A DNA stretch of 6,326 nucleotides from Cyanobacteriota bacterium (GTDB lineage Bacteria; Cyanobacteriota; Cyanobacteriia; Phormidesmidales; Phormidesmidaceae). The DNA is taken from contig JAQCKL010000276.1 of assembly GCA_027592485.1 (NCBI GenBank), positions 1-6,326 of the forward strand. Reading direction: 5' to 3'. The position numbers were made by a program, and so were the translations under genes. This document shows, one piece after another, positions 1 through 4,783 of the stretch. Positions within the stretch are counted from its first letter, which is position 1; the number at the start of each line of letters is the position of its first letter. Below the pieces are notes generated by a model. It worked only from the letters and a program-made list of their open reading frames with translations, made no database searches and had not been told where the DNA came from.

Positions 1-645
1 GGGTTTCGAGAATTGCCCAACCAAGGATCGGTCTTTTACAGTGCCTTGCCCATCCGCATTAAGGAGCAATCTTGTCTGCAATGCCATGGCGCTCCTGATG
101 CGGCTCCTCCGGCAATGTTGGCGCAATATGGCCGGGAAAATGGCTTTAATTGGCCCCTCAACGAAGTCATCGGCACGCAAATTGTTTACGTGCCCGCCGC
201 AGAGGTTTCTCGCACGGCCCAACGCGCCTTCTCTTCGGTGATTGGCACATTTGTGGGCGGCTTTGCGATCGCCCTCATCTGCTTGAATCTTTTGTTAAAG
301 CCCCTGGTGGTGCAGCCCATCCAAAAGCTGGCCCGAATTGCTCAAAAGTTGGCCGCTGATGACATCCAGTCAGACGAAGAGCTGCAATCTGCCGCGACTC
401 AGAAGTTGGCAGGCATCACCCAACGCCAGGATGAGTTGGGGCATTTGGGTCGGATTTTTCAGACCATGATGAATGAAGTGGTGGCGCGGCAGCAGCGGCT
501 GCAACAGCAAATTTCTGTGCTCAAAATTGAAATTGACGACAAACGCAAGGCCAAGCAAATCGAGGAGATTACCAATACGGATTATTTCCAGTCGCTGCAG
601 CAAAAGGCAAGGGAGATTCGCGATCGCAGGCAGGAAAAGGAATAA
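1..645 (+). CDS. Tll0287-like (DUF3365) haem-domain protein with HAMP, 3' part (start outside window)
   Basis: The frame is open from base 1, so the gene begins upstream; the TTG at 13 is internal. The visible 214 residues start in a periplasmic Tll0287-like (DUF3365) domain. A c-type haem motif CLQCH lies at nt 73-87, followed by the family-like NGFNWPLNEVIGTQIVYVP stretch. One transmembrane helix follows (about nt 223-300, SVIGTFVGGFAIALICLNLL). Next come a HAMP segment (LKPLVVQPIQKLARIAQKLA), a Gln-rich coiled coil and a charged tail with the ITNTDYFQSLQQKAREIR motif. From memory, such tails occur on several cyanobacterial membrane signalling proteins. The family is thought to be redox or ligand sensing. 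No kinase, cyclase or GGDEF domain follows before the TAA, so any output must come from a partner or from conformational signalling through the coiled coil. Domain assignment is firm; function is inferred. Confidence 0.88.
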   Translation, partial: GFRELPNQGSVFYSALPIRIKEQSCLQCHGAPDAAPPAMLAQYGRENGFNWPLNEVIGTQIVYVPAAEVSRTAQRAFSSVIGTFVGGFAIALICLNLLLKPLVVQPIQKLARIAQKLAADDIQSDEELQSAATQKLAGITQRQDELGHLGRIFQTMMNEVVARQQRLQQQISVLKIEIDDKRKAKQIEEITNTDYFQSLQQKAREIRDRRQEKE

Positions 646-921
646 AGCAGTTGGCATGGTCATGGTGACTCCCTGAGTCAGGGGGTGACGGCCCAAACAT
701 TCGACTCCGCGCAGGGAACGGTTACTTAGTTTCAGAGTGATGTGATGGAAGATTTATACAAAGAAAGGGCATCGCCAGCAGGTTTCAGGAATCCGAAAAA
801 AGGCAGGATGAGTGTCATGGGAGGGGGGCATTTTTCGGGCAAGAAACAGCTAGTTGACCGTTGGAATCGCAAGGTCAAGAACCAAGAAAATGCGGTCAAT
901 GGATTTTCAAGACACGATGGC
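646..921. other. intergenic stretch without convincing genes
   Basis: Between the DUF3365 gene and the stop of the 77-aa minus-strand gene I see no coding frame I would defend. It contains the weak hairpin at 668-686, a G-run (822-829) and a loose inverted repeat TTGACCG (854-860) / CGGTCAA (893-899). The spacer of that repeat is too long for a simple hairpin. The two flanking genes converge here. Confidence 0.5.
668..686 (+). terminator. possible hairpin terminator after the DUF3365 gene
   Basis: ACTCCCT and AGGGGGT can pair over a 5-nt loop (GAGTC), giving seven pairs including one T-G wobble, starting 22 bp after the stop codon. No T-run follows, so this is at best a weak or factor-assisted terminator. 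Confidence 0.3.
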
Positions 922-1155
922 TTAGCCCAGCTTGACCCAAATGCGATGGTTCATAGTCCCTGTGGTAAAAACCACCTTAGAGGCTTTGGCCAGTTTGCGT
1001 GCCAGTTGAAAGGCTTCAGCACGCTGGCTTAATTCGAATGATGAATTCAGCTTGTAGGCACCTGAGTTACAGATGATGCCTTCATAAATACTGGAGTCAC
1101 GATAGAAACTAAAGGGAGTGACTTCAGATTCGGACAGCAGTAAAGGAGCGGCCAC
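922..1155 (-). CDS. 77-aa hypothetical protein
   Basis: Not assigned to a known family. The start is GTG at 1155. GAGG (minus strand, 1163-1166) sits 7 nt upstream as a Shine-Dalgarno, and an in-frame TGA at 1165-1167 rules out a longer reading. The protein looks like a compact soluble fold: SEVTPFSFYRDSSIYEGIIC at residues 9-29, a basic amphipathic helix SQRAEAFQLARKLAKASK at 43-60, then two likely strands VVFTTG and RIWVKL to the end. There is no signal peptide or membrane segment. The composition is protein-like and the 5' signals are good, so it is probably a real gene. It stands alone in an AT-richer, gene-poor stretch. Its function cannot be read from sequence. Confidence 0.62.
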   Translation of the reverse strand: MAAPLLLSESEVTPFSFYRDSSIYEGIICNSGAYKLNSSFELSQRAEAFQLARKLAKASKVVFTTGTMNHRIWVKLG

Positions 1156-1162
1156 GGTAGCA

Positions 1163-1166
1163 CCTC
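1163..1166 (-). promoter_or_regulatory. Shine-Dalgarno fixing the GTG start of the 77-aa gene
   Basis: Minus-strand GAGG lies 7 nt before GTG at 1155. It overlaps an in-frame TGA (1165-1167), so translation of that frame cannot begin further upstream. Confidence 0.6.
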
Positions 1167-1323
1167 ACAGAGAGTCATTTCAGGAATATTCTCAAGCGCC
1201 TTATCTAAGCCATGGAAGATAGAATCGCCTTGATCACGATAATCCCACAATTATTGAATAAAGCTTTCATAAATCCGGACAAAAATAGAAGTTTTTACGG
1301 AGTCTTTATGCAGATAAAGTAAT

Positions 1324-1350
1324 AAAAAAGGGGTGAAATCAATCACCCCT
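1324..1350 (-). terminator. intrinsic terminator downstream of the PPC gene
   Basis: Perfect 8-bp stem AGGGGTGA / TCACCCCT (arms 1329-1336 and 1343-1350) with a 6-nt loop. Read on the minus strand it is followed by TTTTTT from the A-run at 1324-1329. It lies about 175 bp beyond the PPC stop codon, so the transcript would have a long 3' UTR. Confidence 0.82.
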
Positions 1351-1410
1351 GGCCTTACTGGTTGTTGGTTATAGATGCTTTCGCGGTGACTCTGAAACCC
1401 TTCAGACTCA
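1329..1410 (-). ncRNA. candidate structured 3'-UTR RNA ending at the terminator
   Basis: On the minus strand a hairpin at 1410-1387 (TCTGAA/TTCAGA stem with an ACCC/GGGT loop, extended by three pairs beyond one mismatch) is followed about 37 nt later by the strong terminator hairpin. Two stems plus a terminator in a long untranslated tail is a usual layout for a 3'-UTR-derived small RNA. There is no promoter or family evidence, so the 5' end is a guess. Confidence 0.2.
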
Positions 1411-1524
1411 ACTATCCGTAGAATGCCGTAAACCCACCGTAGAATCAAGCAAATGGCCTGCATCTTTATGGCAACATTACAGAATGGAGGAAAATATCAA
1501 GGTCTGATAAACCTATCCTTCCTC

Positions 1525-1968
1525 CTAAATAGGACGTAGGCGCGCTACCTTCAAAAAGAACTCTCCGGAGCCTTGGCCCGCATAGGACCTGACCCGCACA
1601 GTGTAAACTCCAGACTCTGTCATTCGGGCGAACAGAAGGGAGTTGGTCGTACCATCGGGACCATCGTCATTTTCGCTAACGGTGGTGCCGTTAGGGTGGA
1701 GGAGGGTCACCAAGGTGTCGAATTCATTGGAGATGAGATCAATCGCCACCTGATCACCATTTTCCAGATAAACCGTGTAGTCTCGGGCGTAACCGCCGAA
1801 CCCTGTAGGAATATCCGCATCCGAGAGCGTATCTGTAATTTCATTGCTCGGGGGTAGGGGAATGGGGTTATAGATCTGGGCTGAGGCCCGTAAACCCGAT
1901 CCCATGGCCAAGCTCATCGCTGCCATGGGCACCAGTACCGTTGTGCGTACAAAAGTCGATAACTTCAT
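1525..1968 (-). CDS. exported PPC-domain protein
   Basis: A 147-residue protein with a clear signal peptide: basic start MKLSTFVRTT, hydrophobic core VLVPMAAMSLAMGSGL and a cleavage-like ASA-Q at residues 28-31. A short linker leads to one bacterial pre-peptidase C-terminal (PPC) beta-sandwich (about residues 60-143). Its hallmarks are RDYTVYLENGDQVAIDL, EFDTLVTLLHPNGTTVSEND and SGVYTVRVRSY, with the acidic ENDDGPDGT loop that often binds calcium. PPC domains usually sit at the end of secreted proteases; here there is no catalytic domain. Small stand-alone versions are, from memory, common in cyanobacteria, with unknown roles in the periplasm or outside the cell. An ATG at 2010 would add 14 residues (MTKLAWRLRIIDSA). 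I prefer 1968 because it gives a textbook signal peptide, although neither start has a good ribosome binding site. The gene follows the TetR-type gene on the same strand after a 119-bp gap. Confidence 0.88.
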   Translation of the reverse strand: MKLSTFVRTTVLVPMAAMSLAMGSGLRASAQIYNPIPLPPSNEITDTLSDADIPTGFGGYARDYTVYLENGDQVAIDLISNEFDTLVTLLHPNGTTVSENDDGPDGTTNSLLFARMTESGVYTVRVRSYAGQGSGEFFLKVARLRPI

Positions 1969-2087
1969 AGCCGAATCAATAATCCGAAGACGCCAAGCTA
2001 GCTTTGTCATTATGGCTGAGGGTAAGGCATCCCCAGGGAAATTGCAGATGCCTGTAACGTTTTCAGTACCCAGAGCGGTGCCATGCG

Positions 2088-3335
2088 CTACGGCATCGGC
2101 ACACTGGAACCGGTCGACTTCTTTTGGTCCATGCGGATGGCCTGCTCGATCGCAGTTTTTTCCCGTGCCCGTTGTACAAAAGGGGCAAGTTGAGGGCGAC
2201 TCCATCCGGTCAAGATTTCCATGTCTTCTAGGGCCATCCCCCGCATAAACATCTCCACACACCAGGTTTGCTGGGCTTGTTCGAGGGCGGGGGGGCGACC
2301 GGTGACGGTGCTGATATCGGCGGTCACCCCTTGCCAATACTGGTTAAGGCCAGCGGCGGTTAAGGGGGTGCCGTCTGAGTTGAGAAATAAGGCGGGCAGG
2401 TCATCCTTACGGGATCTCAACCATTGGGTGAGGGGGTTCTTGTGATAGGAGCCGTAACGCTTGCCTAAAATCCATTGGTTGATGGGGACTTGGCGACCAT
2501 TGCGAACCCCAATGCACAAACTCTGCTGGGTGCGATCGCTGAGGTAATGGACCCGCTCTAGCTGTAGCAGCTCAGAGGGGCCAACTCCCGCCCCAAACAG
2601 AACGTACATCAGGGCATAGCTCTGAGCATCTTGCTTTTTAGCGGTTTGCAAAATCTCATGGACCCGCGCAGATGAGAGGTCGGTCACGGGGGGGCGAGTC
2701 TGATCCGTCATCTCGCTTGCTACCGAGGCCGTAGCGTTGCCCGCAGCTAAGAACCCCTGCTGAAAGAGCCTCCCCAATTGAGCCACTAGGGCGTCGCGAT
2801 CGCGCCATGGACCTGCTTCTTCACTGGTCAGGGCCATGAGGGCGTGGCCGAGCAGCAGCCGATTGAGGAGTGCGGCAATCTGATCGGGGTCATGGGTATC
2901 ACCCCATTGGTCCGGTGCAACCATCACTTGCAGGGCCTTGGCTACGGCCTGCTCGACTTGCGCGAAGCCATGGGCCAGCACCTGCCGGTTCTCGGGGGAA
3001 TAGTGGCGGGCTTCGCCCACCAGCGATCGCAGCAATTCGGGCACCCGATCGCTGGCAGCCAAGAACCCCAGGGCGTAATCCTGGAGCCCTTGCCCAAAGG
3101 AGCCGGTGGTGAGCAAGGGCTGCACCAAGGCCGTTTCCACCTGGTCAAAGGCTGCCCCTTCGCCAATCACCGCTAAGAGCAGACCATATTTATTGCCAAA
3201 GTGACGAAATAGCGTCACCTCATTCACCTCTGCCTGCTCGGCAATTTGCTTGGTGGTGGTCTCAGCAATACCCTGGCTGGCAAACAGGGATAGGGCGGAT
3301 TGGATCAGGCGATCGCGGGTGGAAGGGCGAGACAT
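2088..3335 (-). CDS. TetR-family regulator fused to a degenerate tyrosine-recombinase-like domain
   Basis: A 415-aa protein, about twice the usual TetR length. Residues 5-51 form a TetR DNA-binding domain (TTKQIAEQAEVNEVTLFRHF, then GNKYGLL). Residues about 60-198 are a helical TetR ligand/dimer region. After a linker (about 199-218), residues 219-400 resemble the catalytic fold of tyrosine recombinases: ALMYVLFGAGVGPSELLQLE matches the box I helix, IGVRNGRQVPIN the beta-hairpin, and TWCVEMFMRGMALEDMEILTGWS the box II region. The key residues are mostly gone: box I Arg is Gly252, box II Arg is about Gln355, the His before it is absent, and the nucleophile Tyr is probably Phe386. Trp378 sits where His/Trp is normal. 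The domain should not cut DNA and may serve DNA binding or oligomerisation. ATG at 3335 is chosen; a TTG at 3350 would lie inside an operator palindrome. It is divergent from the desaturase, which it probably controls along with itself. The ligand is unknown. Confidence 0.87.
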   Translation of the reverse strand: MSRPSTRDRLIQSALSLFASQGIAETTTKQIAEQAEVNEVTLFRHFGNKYGLLLAVIGEGAAFDQVETALVQPLLTTGSFGQGLQDYALGFLAASDRVPELLRSLVGEARHYSPENRQVLAHGFAQVEQAVAKALQVMVAPDQWGDTHDPDQIAALLNRLLLGHALMALTSEEAGPWRDRDALVAQLGRLFQQGFLAAGNATASVASEMTDQTRPPVTDLSSARVHEILQTAKKQDAQSYALMYVLFGAGVGPSELLQLERVHYLSDRTQQSLCIGVRNGRQVPINQWILGKRYGSYHKNPLTQWLRSRKDDLPALFLNSDGTPLTAAGLNQYWQGVTADISTVTGRPPALEQAQQTWCVEMFMRGMALEDMEILTGWSRPQLAPFVQRAREKTAIEQAIRMDQKKSTGSSVPMP

Positions 3336-3345
3336 GGGAAATAAA

Positions 3346-3362
3346 TGCAAGCGGCACTTGCA
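3346..3362. promoter_or_regulatory. operator copy 1 for the divergent TetR-type regulator
   Basis: 17-bp palindrome TGCAAG-CGGCA-CTTGCA, a usual size for TetR-family operators. It lies 10 bp upstream of the regulator's ATG, and its right arm forms part of the candidate -35 box (3358-3363) of the desaturase promoter. It sits within a 24-bp block (3342-3365) repeated exactly at 3389-3412. Confidence 0.78.
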
Positions 3363-3387
3363 AAATTTAGGGGAGTGCTGTTACAGT
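3358..3387 (+). promoter_or_regulatory. candidate sigma70-type promoter of the desaturase gene
   Basis: TTGCAA (3358-3363), an 18-bp spacer, then TACAGT (3382-3387) with an extended -10 TG at 3379-3380. The predicted start is near 3394, giving a leader of about 129 nt. The -35 box lies in operator 1 and the start site in operator 2, which suits repression by polymerase exclusion. The boxes are imperfect; the position relative to the operators raises my confidence. Confidence 0.5.
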
Positions 3388-3392
3388 CTAAA

Positions 3393-3409
3393 TGCAAGCG
3401 GCACTTGCA
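3393..3409. promoter_or_regulatory. operator copy 2 for the divergent TetR-type regulator
   Basis: Second identical 17-bp palindrome, 47 bp from the first (about 4.5 helical turns). It begins 6 bp after the candidate -10 box, so it would cover the desaturase transcription start near 3394. If transcribed it could also fold into a 6-bp stem at the very 5' end of the mRNA. Confidence 0.78.
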
Positions 3410-3522
3410 AAAGATTATCTCATCGGTTCGATGGTCGAATACAAAAACTGCATCGCTGCTGCATTTTGGCTCAATCACCCCTAAGCGGCATTGGTCCAAT
3501 TGACTCTCTTTGAAGGATTTCT

Positions 3523-4368
3523 ATGTTGACAACCCACAGCCTTAAGGCTCCTCCCCAGCTGGGGGCAAAAGACCGTATGTCTTGGATTACGGTGCTCTTC
3601 TTTGGGGCTTTCCATGCCCTAGCTTGTTTGGCACCCTGGTTCTTTTCTTGGTCGGCCTTAGGGGTCGCCATCCTGCTGCACTGGGCCTTTGGTAGCTTAG
3701 GCATTTGCCTGGGCTATCACCGGATGTTGACCCACCGCAGTTTCAAGTTACCTACATGGTTGGAATATGGGTTTGCACTCTTGGGGGCCTTAGCCATCCA
3801 GGGGGGACCCATTTTCTGGGTGGCGGGCCATCGCCTGCACCATTTACATACGGAAGATGTCGATAAAGACCCCTATTCGGCAAAGCGCGGGTTTTGGTGG
3901 AGCCATGTCCTGTGGCTGTTTTACCCGAAGCAAGACTTTTTTGAGGCCCGCGCCTATCGACGCTTTGCGCCAGAATTGGCCCGCGATCCCTTCTATCGCT
4001 TCCTAGACCGTTATTTCTTACTGCTACAGGTCCCCTTAGCCCTGGTGCTCTACGCTTTGGGCGGCTGGTCCTTTGTGATCTACGGCATCTTTGTGCGCGC
4101 AGTGATGCTGTGGCAAAGCACTTGGCTGATCAACTCGGCGTCCCACATGTGGGGCTACCGCACTTTCAACGTGGATGATAACTCTCGCAATCTCTGGTGG
4201 GCGGCATTATTGACCTACGGTGAAGGCTGGCACAACAACCACCATGCTTATCCCAATGTGGCGAAGGCGGGTTGGCAATGGTGGGAGGTGGATTCGACTT
4301 GGTGGGTGATTAATGGGTTGCGATCGCTCGGTTTGGCCAAGCGGGTGGTGATGCCACCGACCCATTAG
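3523..4368 (+). CDS. desC: acyl-lipid delta-9 desaturase (DesC type)
   Basis: 281-residue membrane di-iron desaturase that introduces the first double bond into acyl chains of membrane lipids, using electrons from ferredoxin in cyanobacteria. The three histidine boxes are intact: HRMLTH (66-71), HRLHH (103-107) and HNNHH (237-241). The family motifs GYHRMLTHRSF, GHRLHHLHTEDVDKDPYS and YGEGWHNNHHAYP are present. Hydrophobic segments at about 21-60, 80-100 and 160-205 fit four membrane spans with the catalytic face in the cytoplasm. Length matches the cyanobacterial DesC group. The ATG has a good Shine-Dalgarno (GAAGGA, 3512-3517) 5 nt upstream. Delta-9 specificity follows from family resemblance; whether it is the main sn-1 C18 enzyme (DesC1) or an sn-2 variant (DesC2) cannot be told here. 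Transcription appears monocistronic, ending at the terminator at 4390-4429. The divergent TetR fusion and twin operators suggest repression responsive to a lipid or acyl signal (inference). Confidence 0.94.
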   Translation: MLTTHSLKAPPQLGAKDRMSWITVLFFGAFHALACLAPWFFSWSALGVAILLHWAFGSLGICLGYHRMLTHRSFKLPTWLEYGFALLGALAIQGGPIFWVAGHRLHHLHTEDVDKDPYSAKRGFWWSHVLWLFYPKQDFFEARAYRRFAPELARDPFYRFLDRYFLLLQVPLALVLYALGGWSFVIYGIFVRAVMLWQSTWLINSASHMWGYRTFNVDDNSRNLWWAALLTYGEGWHNNHHAYPNVAKAGWQWWEVDSTWWVINGLRSLGLAKRVVMPPTH

Positions 4369-4389
4369 ATCTCAGCGTTTAGCTTCTAA

Positions 4390-4429
4390 AAAGCGGCCTT
4401 TCCATAAATTTTGGAAGGGCTGTTTTGTT
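4390..4429 (+). terminator. intrinsic terminator of the desaturase gene
   Basis: Stem arms at 4393-4403 and 4413-4423 (GCGGCCTTTCC with GGAAGGGCTGT, including three G-T wobbles) around a 9-nt loop. It is followed by TTTTGTT, and the A-run on the left can extend the stem by pairing with the T-run. It begins 22 bp after the stop codon. Confidence 0.82.
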
Positions 4430-4483
4430 GAGCCGTAGCGTTCGTTTAAGCTAACTCGGCAATCAACAAAATATCTGAAAGAT

Positions 4484-4672
4484 ATGCGTAAAGTTGCCTG
4501 CCTGCTGAGCGGGTCTGGCTATGATGTGAACCAAGCCCCCAAGCCAGGGCTGGCGATCGCCCGCCAAATTGTCGAAGAGGTCCACAGGGGTATCCTCACC
4601 TGCCATTCTCAGAGGGGCTAGGGCACAACATTCACCATTACCCTTATTGGGCTTTGCGGGAACCGGGGCTAG
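4484..4672 (+). pseudogene. remnant of a histidine kinase C-terminus
   Basis: In the frame starting at 4484, nt 4547-4618 read GLAIARQIVEEV followed by HRGILTCHSQRG. This is the G2-box end of a HATPase_c domain (usual form GLGLAIARQIVE...G.L...S..G.GT.F.I.LP). An in-frame TAG at 4619-4621 falls exactly where the family has a Lys or Gln codon between Gly and GTTF. The match resumes straight after it with GTTFTITL to about 4645. The first Gly-rich motif is damaged (KPGLAIA in place of GTGLGLAIA). The N, G1 and F boxes, the dimerisation domain and any sensor are missing, and the upstream residues MRKVACLLSGSGYDVNQAP do not look like a kinase. A 45-residue peptide could be translated from 4484, but I read this as a decayed gene end, not a working protein. 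Confidence 0.72.
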
Positions 4673-4724
4673 AGGCCAATCCTTGCAGATAACAATAGGC
4701 GGTCAGCAGCAGAGGACCGGGTAG

Positions 4725-4730
4725 GATAAT
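4725..4730 (+). promoter_or_regulatory. candidate -10 box upstream of leuB
   Basis: GATAAT matches the sigma70 -10 consensus at five of six positions and lies 53 bp before the leuB ATG. No acceptable -35 box is seen at 16-18 bp spacing, so this is tentative. Confidence 0.25.
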
Positions 4731-4783
4731 GGTTTGGTTTTTGAGTCGATAGTCTCGGGCTTGAGCCCCGCCCCCATAAACCC

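Larger units (their letters stand above)
1156..1524. other. intergenic stretch holding a terminator and possible structured RNA
   Basis: About 370 bp between the PPC gene and the 77-aa gene. It contains the minus-strand terminator (1324-1350), a mismatch-containing hairpin (1387-1410) and three CCGTA units spaced 10 and 11 bp apart (1416, 1426, 1437). The minus-strand frames here (1251-1463, and continuing past a TAA to about 1157) have a somewhat protein-like look, but I do not accept them as genes: one runs through the terminator and neither has a ribosome binding site. Confidence 0.5.
3342..3412. repeat. pair of identical 24-bp direct repeats carrying palindromes
   Basis: The blocks 3342-3365 and 3389-3412 are identical over 24 bp and differ on both flanks (A/C at the base before, T/G at the base after). 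Identity reaches beyond the 17-bp palindrome by 4 bp (TAAA) on the left and 3 bp (AAA) on the right. This suggests the A/T flanks are part of the recognised site, or that the block was recently duplicated. Confidence 0.9.
4369..4783. other. intergenic region between desC and leuB
   Basis: About 415 bp holding the desC terminator, the histidine-kinase remnant (one HIP1 site inside it at 4553) and the leuB upstream region. No intact gene is seen. Confidence 0.6.

Noticed and set aside
370..696. Minus-strand frame opposite the HAMP and coiled-coil region
   Set aside because: It is a mirror of the real plus-strand gene, with leucine/histidine-rich composition caused by the coiled-coil codons.
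742..1032. Plus-strand 96-codon frame
   Set aside because: It overlaps the better-supported minus-strand gene 922-1155, has no ribosome binding site and reads as low-complexity basic sequence.
1047..1463. Minus-strand reading of 1251-1463 that continues in frame after a TAA (LWDYRDQGDSIFHGLDKALE)
   Set aside because: Somewhat protein-like, so a decayed gene is possible, but it crosses the intrinsic terminator, has a stop in the middle, no ribosome binding site and no family I recognise.
1969..2337. Upstream extension of the PPC gene into the TetR-fusion gene
   Set aside because: The signal peptide begins at 1968 (or at most 2010). The extension is out of frame with the real TetR-fusion gene and has odd composition.
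3336..3350. TTG start adding five residues to the TetR fusion
   Set aside because: It lies inside operator copy 1 and there is no Shine-Dalgarno. TetR proteins usually begin close to the SRPSTRDRL segment.
3449..3463. TGCA-N7-TGCA in the desC leader as a third operator
   Set aside because: Its spacing and arms differ from the two exact copies (TGCA-N9-TGCA with longer arms); chance is a sufficient explanation.
4673..4783. Minus-strand reading (RLKNQTIILPGPLLLTAY, ending in TAA near 4645) before leuB
   Set aside because: It looks mildly protein-like but has no start codon or ribosome binding site, opens only just inside leuB and lies over the kinase remnant.
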